From: Microbacterium limosum | GTDB lineage: Bacteria > Actinomycetota > Actinomycetes > Actinomycetales > Microbacteriaceae | Reading direction: 5' to 3' | Length of the DNA: 64,000 bases | Assembly (NCBI RefSeq): GCF_036324365.1 | Contig: NZ_CP137080.1 | Coordinates: forward strand, 186,001 to 250,000 | Part shown: piece after piece, positions 33,735 to 42,976 of the stretch | Layout of the letters: each line of letters starts with the position of its first letter | Position numbering within the stretch: the stretch's first letter is position 1 | Translations under genes and position numbers: made by a program | The notes under the pieces: model-generated | Databases searched by the model: none | The model's input: only the letters and a program-made list of their open reading frames with translations | Told to the model about the DNA's origin: nothing

Positions 33735-35123
33735 GTGTCGGAAACGCCTGATGGCGTGCGCGGGCCGGCGAGCGCCGAGAGCCTCGCCTGCGAGCCCACC
33801 CGGAGCGCCTTCGGTGCCACGCGTCGCCCCGCACTCTCGCGTCGACGGATGCTGGGGCTCGGCGCCCTCGGCCTGATCGCCGTCGGCGCCGCGGCATCCG
33901 TCGCCGTCCCGATCCTGCCCGCGTTCGCGGCTGATTACCCGACGTGGGACGACGTCCAACGCGCGAAGGGCAACGAGGCGGCCAAGGCCGCCGAGGTCAC
34001 CCGCATCCAGAACCTCATCCAGCAGCTCGCGGCCAACGTGGCGCGCACGCAGGCGGCCGCCGAGGCCGCGGCGGCCGAGTTCTTCGCCGCGGAGGAGGCC
34101 TTCTTCGCGGCCGCCGCGCGTGCCGACGACCTCCAGGCCCAGGCCGACGCCCAGGCCGCCGAGGCGGCCGCGGCATCCACCCGGGCCGGCCGGGTCGCCT
34201 CCCAGCTCTACCGCAGCGGCGGCGACGACACCTCTCTCGAGCTCTTCTTCTCCGGGTCGCCCGACGGTGCCGAAGACCTGCTGGGCAAGCTCGGCACGAT
34301 GGACAAGGTGCTCGAGCGCAACCGCGAGACCTTCGCCGGCGCCGTCACCGCGCGCAACAACGCGCAGTCGCTCAGCGACCAGGCGGCCGTGGCCCGTGAC
34401 GAGCGCGACCGCCTCAAGCAGGAGGCCGAGCAGAAGATGATCGCCTCGCAGGAGGCCGCGCTCGCCGCGCAGGCCGCCCTGGACGAGCAGGCGGAGTACA
34501 TCGTCGTGCTCGAGGCGCAGCTCGCCGCGCTCCAGGACGCGACCGCCCAGACGGTCGCCGGCTACCAGGCCGGCGTCGAGGCGCGCCGCCGCGCGGAGGA
34601 GGAGGCCCGACGCCGCGCGGAGGAGGAGGCCCGACGCCGCGCCGCGGAGGCCGCGAGGCAGAACCAGAACAACGGGGGCGGCAACGCCAGCCCCCCGGGC
34701 CAGCCGAGCGGGTCGGGCTGGGCGCGTCCGTCGGGCGGTCGCGTGACGGGGCGCTACGGCAACCGCGCCCAGATCTGCACCCCGGGCTACGGGTGCACCG
34801 GCTACCACTACGGCACCGACATGGCCAGCGGCTGGGGCGGCGGGATCTTCGCCGCGGGATCCGGCCGCGTGACGTACGCCGGCTCGTACGGCCAGTTCGG
34901 CAACCAGATCCGCGTCGACCACGGCGGCGGCATCACCACGACGTACTCGCACTGCAGCTCGTTACTCGTCGGCTACGGGACGAATGTCTCGGCCGGCCAG
35001 CTCATCGCCCGCGAGGGCGACACGGGACTCGTGCAGGGCGCGCACCTGCACTTCGAGGTGCACCAGGGCAGCTCGCGCATCAACCCGGAGTCCTTCATGG
35101 CGGCCCGCGGCGTCGGCATCTGA
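33735..35123 (+). CDS. Secreted M23-family peptidoglycan endopeptidase with coiled coil
   Basis: The protein has 462 residues. GTG 33735 is preferred because GGGAGGG lies five bases upstream. It has a twin-arginine-like signal (SRRRMLGLGALGLIAVGAA, ending near AFA), then a long Ala/Glu-rich coiled coil (about 65-315), a Gly/Pro linker and a LytM domain. Zinc-site pattern: CTGYHYGTDMASGWGG (H-x3-D) and GAHLHFEVH (H-x-H), with YSHCSSL between. Such proteins cut or activate cutting of cell-wall cross-links, often at division. A 24-bp tandem repeat at 34587-34634 encodes RAEEEARR twice in the coiled coil. Confidence 0.88.
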   Translation: MSETPDGVRGPASAESLACEPTRSAFGATRRPALSRRRMLGLGALGLIAVGAAASVAVPILPAFAADYPTWDDVQRAKGNEAAKAAEVTRIQNLIQQLAANVARTQAAAEAAAAEFFAAEEAFFAAAARADDLQAQADAQAAEAAAASTRAGRVASQLYRSGGDDTSLELFFSGSPDGAEDLLGKLGTMDKVLERNRETFAGAVTARNNAQSLSDQAAVARDERDRLKQEAEQKMIASQEAALAAQAALDEQAEYIVVLEAQLAALQDATAQTVAGYQAGVEARRRAEEEARRRAEEEARRRAAEAARQNQNNGGGNASPPGQPSGSGWARPSGGRVTGRYGNRAQICTPGYGCTGYHYGTDMASGWGGGIFAAGSGRVTYAGSYGQFGNQIRVDHGGGITTTYSHCSSLLVGYGTNVSAGQLIAREGDTGLVQGAHLHFEVHQGSSRINPESFMAARGVGI

Positions 35124-35152
35124 CGCCACCTCCGCCTGCGGCCGGAGACGAC

Positions 35153-35189
35153 GAACGCCGAGGATCCCGCGGGGTGCCTCGGCGTTCGC
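35153..35189. terminator. Bidirectional terminator between convergent genes
   Basis: CGAACGCCGAGG (35153-35164) and CCTCGGCGTTCG (35178-35189) form a perfect 12-bp stem with a 13-nt loop. It lies between the M23 peptidase and the pyrophosphatase genes, which converge. Confidence 0.8.
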
Positions 35190-35202
35190 TACGCGATGAC
35201 GG

Positions 35203-35736
35203 TCAGAGCGTCGAGGGTGCTTCGCCCTCGCCCTGCGTGCGGGTCTGACCCTCGTGCTCGTCGAAGCGCTCGATCGACTCGGCGAGCAGGCGCTCCGCCT
35301 CGGCGGCATCCGCCCACTCGTCGACCTTGACCCACTTGCCGGGTTCGAGGTCCTTGTAGTGCTCGAAGAAATGACCGATCTCGTTCTTCGTGTGCTCGGG
35401 GATGTCCTGTACGTCCTGGATGTGGCTCCAGCGCGGGTCCTTCGCCAGCACGGCGACGAGCTTGTCGTCTCCGCCGGCCTCGTCGCTCATCTTCAGCACG
35501 CCGACGGGGCGCACCTTGACCATGACGCCCGGGTGCATGTCGTAGTCGAGCAGCACGAGCACGTCGAGCGGGTCGCCGTCCTCGCCCAGCGTGTTCTCGA
35601 AGAAGCCGTAGTTGGCGGGGTATCCGAACGCGGTGTACAGCACGCGGTCGAGGTAGACGCGGCCCGTGCCGTGGTCGACCTCGTACTTGATGCGGCTGCC
35701 GCGGGGGATCTCGATGACGGCGTCGTGGGCGCTCAT
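35203..35736 (-). CDS. ppa: Inorganic pyrophosphatase
   Basis: The protein has 177 residues. Family I motifs are present: [18 protein letters not shown] (about 9-26), [24 protein letters not shown] (core, with the DGDPLD signature near 54) and [29 protein letters not shown]. It hydrolyses pyrophosphate in the cytoplasm to drive biosynthesis. The acidic tail after 160 is slightly longer than usual. It is transcribed alone, divergent from tilS. Confidence 0.95.
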   Translation of the reverse strand: MSAHDAVIEIPRGSRIKYEVDHGTGRVYLDRVLYTAFGYPANYGFFENTLGEDGDPLDVLVLLDYDMHPGVMVKVRPVGVLKMSDEAGGDDKLVAVLAKDPRWSHIQDVQDIPEHTKNEIGHFFEHYKDLEPGKWVKVDEWADAAEAERLLAESIERFDEHEGQTRTQGEGEAPSTL

Positions 35737-35860
35737 GGTGCTCCTCGGTGCGGGCGTGGGTAGGTCGGCGGATGCCGCGGACCAGCCTAGTGCGGCCATC
35801 TCGGGCATCGCCGCCCGGCCGGGCCCATCCCCGTGCGCCTCCCCGCGGTAGCGTGAGCGG

Positions 35861-36856
35861 ATGCCCGAACGAGAGCCCCTCGCGCCGGCCGTCGCCGCCA
35901 CCCGGCTGGCGGTGCGGCGGGCGCTGGCCCCGTACGCCGGCGGCGCGGTCGTCGCGGGCGTCTCGGGAGGGGCGGACTCCCTCGCGCTGGCGGCCGCGCT
36001 CGCCTTCGAGGCGCCCGCGCTCGGCATCGCGGCCGTCTCCGTCACGGTCGACCACGGGCTGCAGGCCGGGTCGGATGCCGCCGCCCGCGATGCGGCGGAG
36101 GCGTGCCGGGCGATGGGGCTCGAGGCCCGCATCGCCCGTGTCGAGGTCGCCGGCCCCGGGGGGCCCGAGGCGGCCGCGCGCCGGGCCCGCCTCGACGCCC
36201 TGCGGGCGGCCGCGGCCCAGGTCGGCGCCCGGGCCGTCCTCCTCGCCCACACCCTCGACGACCAGGCGGAGACCGTGCTGCTCGGTCTCGCCCGCGGGTC
36301 GGGGGCGACGAGCCTCGCGGGGATGTCGCCCGCGCGGCGCGATCCCGACGGCCTCACGTGGCTGCGCCCGCTGCTGGGGCTCCGCCGAGGCGACACGGTC
36401 GCGGCGTGCGCGGCGCAGCACCTCGCGCCCTGGCAGGATCCGCACAACGCCGACGAGGCCTTCGCCCGGGTCCGAGTGCGCCGGAGCGTCCTTCCCCTGC
36501 TCGAGGCCGAGCTCGGCCCCGGCGTCGCGGAGGCGCTCGCGCGCACCGCCGACCAGCTGCGGGAGGACGACGAGGCGTTCCGGGACATGATCGACGAGAC
36601 GATCGAGGACATCGTCGAGCACGCCGAGGCGGGCATCGCCGTGTCGGTTGCCGCGCTCGCGGCCAACCCGGCGGCGCTGCGCCACCGCGTCATCCGCCAC
36701 GTCGTCGCGAGCGAGTTCGGCGTCTCGCTCACGCGCACACAGACCCTCGAGGTCGGCCGTCTCGTCACCGACTGGGCGGGGCAGGGCCCCATCGATCTGC
36801 CCGGATGCCGCGCGACGCGCTCCGGCGGCATGGTGGTGTTCGCGGCCCGCGCGTGA
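35861..36856 (+). CDS. tilS: tRNA(Ile)-lysidine synthase
   Basis: The protein has 331 residues. The P-loop of N-type ATP pyrophosphatases is [17 protein letters not shown] (about 31-47), then [30 protein letters not shown] and the [11 protein letters not shown] block, all typical of TilS. The enzyme adds lysine to C34 of tRNA-Ile(CAU). The C-terminal part is short, as in other actinobacteria. hpt follows on the same strand, and tilS-hpt-ftsH is a widely kept order. Confidence 0.93.
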   Translation: MPEREPLAPAVAATRLAVRRALAPYAGGAVVAGVSGGADSLALAAALAFEAPALGIAAVSVTVDHGLQAGSDAAARDAAEACRAMGLEARIARVEVAGPGGPEAAARRARLDALRAAAAQVGARAVLLAHTLDDQAETVLLGLARGSGATSLAGMSPARRDPDGLTWLRPLLGLRRGDTVAACAAQHLAPWQDPHNADEAFARVRVRRSVLPLLEAELGPGVAEALARTADQLREDDEAFRDMIDETIEDIVEHAEAGIAVSVAALAANPAALRHRVIRHVVASEFGVSLTRTQTLEVGRLVTDWAGQGPIDLPGCRATRSGGMVVFAARA

Positions 36857-36897
36857 GCCCGCGCGTGAGGGGGATGCGGCGCGCCTAGACTCGATCC

Positions 36898-37449
36898 ATG
36901 CGCGCCGCCGACATCGCCGACGACCTGACCGACGTCCTCGTCACCGAGGAGCAGATCGCCGCCAAGCTCGAGGAGCTGGCCGCACAGGTCGCCCACGACT
37001 ACGAGGGCAAGGACCTCCTGCTCGTCGGGGTCCTCAAGGGGGCGGTCATGGTGATGGCCGATTTCTCCCGAGCCCTGCCGATGCTCGTGCCGATCGACTG
37101 GATGGCGGTTTCCTCGTACGGCACCGGTACGCGCTCGAGCGGCGTCGTGCAGATCCGCAAGGATCTCGACACCGATCTGCACGGCAAGCACGTGCTGATC
37201 ATCGAGGACATCATCGACTCCGGCCTGACCCTCAGCTGGCTGCTCGAGAACTTCGCCTCCCGTGGTGCGGCGTCGGTCGAGGTGCTCGCCCTGCTGCGCA
37301 AGCCCGACGCGATGAAGGTGCACGTCGAGTGCCGCTACGTCGGCTTCGACATCCCGAGCGACTTCGTCGTCGGCTACGGGCTGGATTACGCCGAGAAGTA
37401 CCGCAACCTCCGGGATGTCGCGGTGCTCGCGCCGCACGTCTACTCCTGA
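36898..37449 (+). CDS. hpt: Hypoxanthine phosphoribosyltransferase
   Basis: The protein has 183 residues. PRPP-binding motif is [18 protein letters not shown] (about 99-116). [19 protein letters not shown] is the flexible loop, and [16 protein letters not shown] and [27 protein letters not shown] complete the fold. It salvages hypoxanthine or guanine with PRPP. It lies 41 bases after tilS. Confidence 0.94.
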   Translation: MRAADIADDLTDVLVTEEQIAAKLEELAAQVAHDYEGKDLLLVGVLKGAVMVMADFSRALPMLVPIDWMAVSSYGTGTRSSGVVQIRKDLDTDLHGKHVLIIEDIIDSGLTLSWLLENFASRGAASVEVLALLRKPDAMKVHVECRYVGFDIPSDFVVGYGLDYAEKYRNLRDVAVLAPHVYS

Positions 37450-37573
37450 CGCCGGCCCGCCCTCGTACGCCGTGGGCGAATGCACAGGTCACCCCTAGCG
37501 AGCCCGCGATACTCTGGGGCGACCGCCGTGGGCGGACCTGCGACGAAAGGGAACCGGGGCGACCCCCGCCACC

Positions 37574-39583
37574 ATGGACTTCAAGAAGATCTCCCGCAAC
37601 CCCCTGATCTACGTTCTGCTGATCGGGGTGCTGCTCATCGTGGGCTTCACGCTCATCTCGAGCCTCGGCGGCGCCCGGCAGATCTCGACGCAGGAGGGCC
37701 TCACCCTTCTCGCGGGCGACACCGTGACCGAGGTGGTCAACACCGACGGCGACCAGAGGGTGGACCTCACCCTGTCCGAGGCGTACGACGGCGCCACCGA
37801 CGTGCAGTTCTACTACGTCTCGGCCCGCGCCGACGAGGTGGTCTCGGCGATCGATGCGGCCGACCCCGCCGACGGCTACAACGACGTGGTCCCCCAGCCC
37901 AGCTGGTTCGACGGGTTCCTGTCCCTCATGATCCCGCTCCTTCTCCTCGGCCTGCTGTTCTGGTTCCTCCTCTCCTCCGCGCAGGGCGGCGGGAGCAAGG
38001 TCATGCAGTTCGGCAAGTCCAAGGCCAAGCTCGTCTCCAAGGAGTCCCCGACCGTCACCTTCGCCGACGTCGCCGGCTCGGACGAGGCGATCGAGGAGCT
38101 CCAGGAGATCAAGGACTTCCTGAAGGACCCCTCCAAGTTCCAGGCCGTCGGCGCCCGGATCCCGAAGGGCGTGCTGCTGTACGGCCCTCCCGGAACGGGC
38201 AAGACGCTCCTCGCCCGCGCCGTCGCGGGGGAGGCGGGAGTGCCGTTCTACTCGATCTCGGGCTCGGACTTCGTGGAGATGTTCGTCGGCGTCGGCGCGA
38301 GCCGCGTGCGCGACCTCTTCACCCAGGCCAAGGAGAACTCGCCCGCCATCATCTTCATCGACGAGATCGACGCGGTCGGCCGTCACCGCGGCGCCGGCAT
38401 GGGCGGCGGGCACGACGAGCGCGAGCAGACTCTCAACCAGATGCTCGTCGAGATGGACGGCTTCGACCCCAAGGTCAACGTCATCGTCATCGCCGCGACG
38501 AACCGTCCCGACATCCTCGACCCCGCCCTGCTGCGCCCGGGGCGCTTCGACCGGCAGATCGGCGTCGACGCTCCCGATCTCAAGGGACGTCAGCGCATCC
38601 TCGAGGTCCATGGCCGGGGCAAGCCGCTGGCCGACGGCGTCGATCTCGAGGTCGTGGCCCGCAAGACTCCCGGTTTCACGGGCGCAGACCTCGCGAACGT
38701 CCTCAACGAGGCCGCCCTGCTGACGGCGCGCTCCAACGCGCAGCTCATCGACAACCGGGCCCTCGACGAGGCGATCGACCGCGTGATGGCGGGGCCGCAG
38801 CGCCGTACCCGAGTCATGAAGGACAAGGAACGGCTGATCACGGCCTACCACGAGGGCGGCCACGCCCTCGCCGCGGCCGCGATGAACCACACCGACCCCG
38901 TCACGAAGATCACGATCCTGCCCCGCGGCAAGGCCCTCGGCTACACGATGGTGCTGCCGCTCGACGACAAGTACTCGATCACGCGCAACGAGCTGCAGGA
39001 TCAGCTCACCTACGCGATGGGCGGGCGCGTCGCCGAGGAGATCGTCTTCCACGACCCGACCACCGGCGCCTCCAACGACATCGAGAAGGCCACCAACATC
39101 GCGCGCAAGATGGTCACCGAGTACGGCATGACGACGCAGGTCGGCCCCGTCAAGCTCGGCCAGAGCAGCGGCGAGGTGTTCATGGGGCGCGACATGGGCC
39201 ACGGCCGGGAGTACTCCGAGACCGTCGCCGAGCGGGTCGACGTCGAGGTGCGCGCCCTCATCGAGCAGGCGCACGACGAGGCCTACCAGGTCCTCAACGA
39301 CAACCGCGACATCCTGGACCGCCTCGCCCTCGAGCTGCTGGAGAAGGAGACGCTCGACCACCTCCAGCTCGAGGACCTCTTCAAGGACGTCAAGCGCCTC
39401 CCGCCGCGCCCGCAGTGGCTCTCGAGCGACAAGCGTCCCGTCTCGCAGCTGCCGCCCGTGAAGATCCCGCCGCAGAAGCTGCCCGAATCGGTCGCGGCCG
39501 ACGTCGTCGCCGAGGAGGAGGTCGCGCATCGCGCCGAGCCGCACCGCCGGCCCTCCGGCCAGACGCGACCGGCCACCGCCTGA
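37574..39583 (+). CDS. ftsH: ATP-dependent zinc metalloprotease FtsH
   Basis: The protein has 669 residues. It has two membrane segments (about 12-31 and 115-137) around a small outside domain, then an AAA+ ATPase: Walker [20 protein letters not shown] (about 202), Walker [19 protein letters not shown] region [20 protein letters not shown]. The zinc protease follows, with metal site [11 protein letters not shown] (about 429-439; most FtsH have HEAGH) and a distal Asp. It degrades membrane and regulatory proteins. A Pro/Ala-rich tail of 60 residues ends the chain. folE starts four bases on. Confidence 0.96.
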   Translation: MDFKKISRNPLIYVLLIGVLLIVGFTLISSLGGARQISTQEGLTLLAGDTVTEVVNTDGDQRVDLTLSEAYDGATDVQFYYVSARADEVVSAIDAADPADGYNDVVPQPSWFDGFLSLMIPLLLLGLLFWFLLSSAQGGGSKVMQFGKSKAKLVSKESPTVTFADVAGSDEAIEELQEIKDFLKDPSKFQAVGARIPKGVLLYGPPGTGKTLLARAVAGEAGVPFYSISGSDFVEMFVGVGASRVRDLFTQAKENSPAIIFIDEIDAVGRHRGAGMGGGHDEREQTLNQMLVEMDGFDPKVNVIVIAATNRPDILDPALLRPGRFDRQIGVDAPDLKGRQRILEVHGRGKPLADGVDLEVVARKTPGFTGADLANVLNEAALLTARSNAQLIDNRALDEAIDRVMAGPQRRTRVMKDKERLITAYHEGGHALAAAAMNHTDPVTKITILPRGKALGYTMVLPLDDKYSITRNELQDQLTYAMGGRVAEEIVFHDPTTGASNDIEKATNIARKMVTEYGMTTQVGPVKLGQSSGEVFMGRDMGHGREYSETVAERVDVEVRALIEQAHDEAYQVLNDNRDILDRLALELLEKETLDHLQLEDLFKDVKRLPPRPQWLSSDKRPVSQLPPVKIPPQKLPESVAADVVAEEEVAHRAEPHRRPSGQTRPATA

Positions 39584-39586
39584 CCG

Positions 39587-40177
39587 ATGGCCGTCGACAC
39601 ACAGCGCGTCGAGGCGCTCGTGCGTGAACTGCTGATAGCGATCGGCGAGGATCCCGAGCGGCCCGGTTTGAAGCGTACGCCGCAGCGCGTCGCCGAGGCG
39701 TACGCGGAGTTCTTCGCCGGACTGGATCAGGATGCCGGCGAGCCGCTCTCGCATCCCATCTCCGTCTCTCGCGGGCCCGAGCCCGAGACCGTGCCCTCGG
39801 GCGCCGTCATGGTGCGCGACATCGCCTTCCGCTCGGTGTGCGAGCACCACCTGCTCCTGTTCCGCGGCGTCGCGCACATCGCGTACCTGCCGGGGGAGGA
39901 TGTGGTCGGCCTCGGTGCGCTGCCGAAGGTCGTCGACATCCTCGCCGCCCGCCCGCAGGTGCAGGAGCGGCTGGGCGAGCAGATCGCCGACACGATCGAG
40001 CATGCGCTCGACGCACGCGGAGTGCTCGTCGTGCTCGATGCGCGCCACGGGTGCGTCACGATGCGCGGCGGCCGTCAGCCCGACGCCACGACCGTGACGA
40101 TCGCGGCGCGCGGCGAGCTCGCGGAGCCGGCGGCCCGCGCGGAGCTGGTGGCCCTCATCGGCGGGACCCGCTCGTGA
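39587..40177 (+). CDS. folE: GTP cyclohydrolase I
   Basis: The protein has 196 residues. Motifs: PGLKRTPQRVAEAYAEFF, the zinc ligands in FRSVCEHHLLLFRG (about 81-94), GLGALPKVVDILAARPQVQERL (the helix after VG-x-SK), and HGCVTMRGGRQP (Cys, about 153). It converts GTP to dihydroneopterin triphosphate, the first folate step. It heads folE-folP-folB-folK; its stop overlaps the folP start. Confidence 0.95.
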   Translation: MAVDTQRVEALVRELLIAIGEDPERPGLKRTPQRVAEAYAEFFAGLDQDAGEPLSHPISVSRGPEPETVPSGAVMVRDIAFRSVCEHHLLLFRGVAHIAYLPGEDVVGLGALPKVVDILAARPQVQERLGEQIADTIEHALDARGVLVVLDARHGCVTMRGGRQPDATTVTIAARGELAEPAARAELVALIGGTRS

Positions 40178-40971
40178 CGACGCTCGTGATGGGCATCGTC
40201 AATGCGACGCCCGACTCGTTCAGCGACGGCGGCCGGTATCTCGATCCCGGCGCGGCGATCGCCCACGCCGAGCGGCTCGTGGCCGAGGGTGCCGCGATCA
40301 TCGACGTCGGCGGCGAGTCCACGCGGCCGGGTGCCGAGCGCGTCGCCGTGGACGAGGAGCAGCGCCGCGTGCTGCCCGTCGTCTCCGGGCTCGCGGCCCG
40401 CGGCATCCGGGTGAGCATCGACACGATGAACGCGTCGACCGCCGTCGCGGCCGTGGATGCCGGGGCCCGGCTCGTCAACGACGTCTCGGGCGGGCTGGCG
40501 GATCCCGAGCTGCTCGCGGCCGTCGCCGGCACGGACGCCGAGATCGTGCTCGGCCACTGGCGGGGGCCCTCCGCGGCGATGTATGCCCGCGCCGAGTACA
40601 CCGACGTCGCGGGCGAGGTCGCGCGCGAGCTCGCCGAGCGGATCCACGCGGCGGAGCGGGCGGGCATCGCGGCATCCCGGATCGTCGTTGATCCCGGCAT
40701 CGGGTTCGGCAAGACGCCGGAGCAGAGCTGGGAGACCCTGCGCGGGCTCGACCGTGTGGTCTCGAGCGGACACCGGGTGCTCGTGGGGACGTCGCGCAAG
40801 CGATTCCTGACGCTCGCGCTCGGCGACGACCCCTCGGTGGAGCGGCGCGACGCCGCCACCGCGGTCACGAGCGTCCTCGCGGCGCGGGCCGGCGCGTGGG
40901 CGGTGCGCGTGCACGATGTCATCTCCACCCGCGACGCGCTCGCCGTCGCGGACGCCTGGGAGGGCGAATGA
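40174..40971 (+). CDS. folP: Dihydropteroate synthase
   Basis: The protein has 265 residues and starts at GTG 40174 (GTGA overlap with folE). Motifs: MGIVNATPDSFSDGGRY, AAIIDVGGESTRPGAE, VSIDTMNAST, LVNDVSGG, IVVDPGIGFGKTPEQSWETL and VGTSRKRFL, the full sulfonamide-target site. It joins the pterin pyrophosphate with p-aminobenzoate. Confidence 0.96.
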   Translation: MTTLVMGIVNATPDSFSDGGRYLDPGAAIAHAERLVAEGAAIIDVGGESTRPGAERVAVDEEQRRVLPVVSGLAARGIRVSIDTMNASTAVAAVDAGARLVNDVSGGLADPELLAAVAGTDAEIVLGHWRGPSAAMYARAEYTDVAGEVARELAERIHAAERAGIAASRIVVDPGIGFGKTPEQSWETLRGLDRVVSSGHRVLVGTSRKRFLTLALGDDPSVERRDAATAVTSVLAARAGAWAVRVHDVISTRDALAVADAWEGE

Positions 40972-41336
40972 GCGACACCATCACCCTCACGGGGCTCCGG
41001 GTCTTCGGTCGCCACGGGGTCTACGACCACGAGCGCGCCGACGGGCAGGACTTCGTCATCGACGCGGTCTTCGAGCTCGACACCCGGCCCGCGGCATCCT
41101 CCGACGACGTCGTCGACACCATCCACTACGGCGAGGCCGCGCAGCAGATCGCCGAGATCGTCGCGGGCGAGCCGGTCGCCCTGCTGGAGACGCTCGCCGC
41201 CCGGATCGCGCGGGCCCTGCTGGCCGACGATCGGCTGGATGCCGTGACCGTCGTCGTGCACAAGCCCCAGGCGCCCATCCCCCTCAGCTTCGCCGACGTG
41301 TCGGTGTCGATCCGGCGCGAGAGGGGCGCCCGATGA
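40968..41336 (+). CDS. folB: Dihydroneopterin aldolase
   Basis: The protein has 122 residues. ATGA overlap with folP sets the start. Motifs: LTGLRVFGRHGVYDHERADGQ (catalytic region about 5-25), DDVVDTIHYGEAA, VALLETLAARIA with catalytic Glu, and VVVHKPQAPIPLSFADVSVSI near the end (catalytic Lys). It cleaves dihydroneopterin to the hydroxymethyl pterin used by FolK. Confidence 0.94.
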   Translation: MSDTITLTGLRVFGRHGVYDHERADGQDFVIDAVFELDTRPAASSDDVVDTIHYGEAAQQIAEIVAGEPVALLETLAARIARALLADDRLDAVTVVVHKPQAPIPLSFADVSVSIRRERGAR

Positions 41337-41884
41337 GCCGGGGCCTCGCGCATCCCTTCGGCGCGCCCGAGACCGCCCCACTGCGCGCACCCGTCGTCGC
41401 GGTCGTCGCCCTGGGAAGCAACCTGGGCGATCGGCATGAGACGCTCGAGGACGCCGTGCGGGAGATCGCCCGGCTGCCGCTCGTCGACGACGTGCGGGTG
41501 GCGGACCCGATCGAGTCCGTCGCCGTGCGGGTCGGGGGCCCCGACGAGCAGGCGCCGGCGTACCTGAACTCCGTCGCGCTCGTCACGACGCGCCTGGCGC
41601 CGAGCGTGCTGCTGCAGATGCTCCACGGCATCGAGGCCGCGCACGGCCGGGAGCGACGGGTGCGCTGGGGTGATCGCACCCTCGATCTCGACCTCATCGC
41701 GTACGGCGACGTCGTCTCCGAGGATGCGGGACTGCGTCTGCCCCACCCCCGCGCGGCCGAGCGGGACTTCGTGCTGGCTCCGTGGCTCACCGTCGATCCC
41801 GACGCCGTGCTGCCCGGCCGCGGTCCCGTCCGCGACCTCCTGGCGGCGCTGCGCGAGCCCGACGCCCCGCGGGGATCGGCGTGA
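41333..41884 (+). CDS. folK: 6-Hydroxymethyl-dihydropterin pyrophosphokinase
   Basis: The protein has 183 residues with ATGA overlap with folB. Motifs: VVALGSNLGDRHETLEDAV (about 24), YLNSVALVTT, and the ATP/Mg site RRVRWGDRTLDLDLIAYGD (about 109), then LPHPRAAERDFVLAPW. It activates the pterin for FolP. A 20-residue Pro/Ala head is extra. The DUF3180 gene overlaps its stop. Confidence 0.94.
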   Translation: MSRGLAHPFGAPETAPLRAPVVAVVALGSNLGDRHETLEDAVREIARLPLVDDVRVADPIESVAVRVGGPDEQAPAYLNSVALVTTRLAPSVLLQMLHGIEAAHGRERRVRWGDRTLDLDLIAYGDVVSEDAGLRLPHPRAAERDFVLAPWLTVDPDAVLPGRGPVRDLLAALREPDAPRGSA

Positions 41885-42402
41885 GGCGCACGAGTCCGCT
41901 TCTGCTGGCCGTCGCCGCCGTGCTCGGTGCGGGGTGCGGGTTCCTCGTCGACCAGGCGCTGACCGCCGCGGGGCGCCCGACCTTCACGCCGGCGACGATG
42001 CTGCCCATCCTGCTCGTCCTGCTGGGGGTCATCCTGATCCTGCTCGCGCTGCCGATCAGGCGGGCGATCCGATCCCGCGCCGTGCCCGCAGAGGCGGTGC
42101 AGGGCGCGCCGCCGCGGCCGGTCGACCCCTTCCGCGCGCTGCGGGTGGTCATCCTCGCCAAGGCGTCGAGCATCGTCGGGGCCGTCGTGGGGGGCGCCGG
42201 TGTCGGCCTGCTGGCCTTCCTGCTCTCGCGTCCGGTGCCTCCGCCGTTAGGCTCGACGGGAGCCGTCGTCGCGACGGTGGTCGCGGCCGCGATCCTCGTC
42301 GCCGCGGCCCTCGTCGCCGAGAACATGTGCATCATCCGGAAGGACGACGATGACGAACCCCCCGCCCCCGAGCTCGGGACCGGACACACCCACGACTGGT
42401 GA
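41881..42402 (+). CDS. DUF3180 membrane protein
   Basis: The protein has 173 residues and starts at GTG 41881 by GTGA overlap. Four membrane segments are visible (LLLAVAAVLGAGCGFLV, MLPILLVLLGVILILLAL, ASSIVGAVVGGAGVGLLAFLL, VVATVVAAAILVAAALVA) in two pairs, with an acidic tail ending HTHDW. This is the actinobacterial DUF3180 family that follows folK. Function unknown. Confidence 0.82.
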   Translation: MRRTSPLLLAVAAVLGAGCGFLVDQALTAAGRPTFTPATMLPILLVLLGVILILLALPIRRAIRSRAVPAEAVQGAPPRPVDPFRALRVVILAKASSIVGAVVGGAGVGLLAFLLSRPVPPPLGSTGAVVATVVAAAILVAAALVAENMCIIRKDDDDEPPAPELGTGHTHDW

Positions 42403-42976
42403 GACGGGTCGGGCGGATGCCGCGGCATCCGACCCGAACGAGGACGAGGTCCTCGCGCGGGGCACGTTCACGCGTCTCGCGGAACCGCGCGGCGCGGCGC
42501 GCCTCGCCCCCGACGACGGGTCGTGGCACCAGATCTCGCCGAAGTACGTCTGGGTGCAGGTCATCTCCACGGGGGCGTTCCTCGCCGTCGTGGTGGTCGG
42601 AATGCTCGTGCTCGCGCTCGCACTGCACCAGACGTGGGCGTTCATCCCCGGCGGCATCCTGTCGGTGATCCTCGTGTGGACGCTGGCGATCACCCCGCGG
42701 CAGGCCCGGTCGATCGGGTACCGGCTGCGCCGCGACGACCTCGTCTTCCGGCGAGGCATCCTGTGGCAACGGCTCGTGGCCGTGCCGTACGGGCGGATGC
42801 AGCTGGTCGACATCACGCACGGTCCGCTCGATCGCGGCTTCGGGATCGCCCAGCTAAAGCTCGTGACCGCCGCGGCCGCCACGGGAGTGACGATCCCGGG
42901 CCTTGCGCAGGAGACCGCCGAGCACCTGCGCGATGTGCTGATCGAGGTGGCGGAGTCGCGGCGGACCGGGCTGTGA
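42350..42976 (+). CDS. Bacterial PH-domain membrane protein (YdbS-like)
   Basis: The protein has 208 residues. It starts inside the DUF3180 gene, in another frame. A disordered acidic head (1-60) is followed by two membrane helices (about 73-118) and a bPH_2 domain with the typical YRLRRDDLVFRRGILWQRLVAVPYGRMQLVDI and PLDRGFGIAQLKLVTAA. YdbS/YdbT pairs act in the membrane, in Bacillus linked to resistance against bacteriocins. Here the next gene is the larger partner. Confidence 0.8.
   Translation: MTNPPPPSSGPDTPTTGETGRADAAASDPNEDEVLARGTFTRLAEPRGAARLAPDDGSWHQISPKYVWVQVISTGAFLAVVVVGMLVLALALHQTWAFIPGGILSVILVWTLAITPRQARSIGYRLRRDDLVFRRGILWQRLVAVPYGRMQLVDITHGPLDRGFGIAQLKLVTAAAATGVTIPGLAQETAEHLRDVLIEVAESRRTGL

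Noticed and set aside
34587..34634. 24-bp tandem repeat
   Set aside because: Explained by the repetitive coiled-coil coding sequence; not a CRISPR or mobile repeat.
33708..34952. Reverse frame opposite the M23 peptidase
   Set aside because: Shadow of the Ala/Glu-rich coiled coil.
37232..40048. Long reverse frame opposite ftsH and folE
   Set aside because: Antisense to FtsH with full AAA and zinc motifs; no homology signal.
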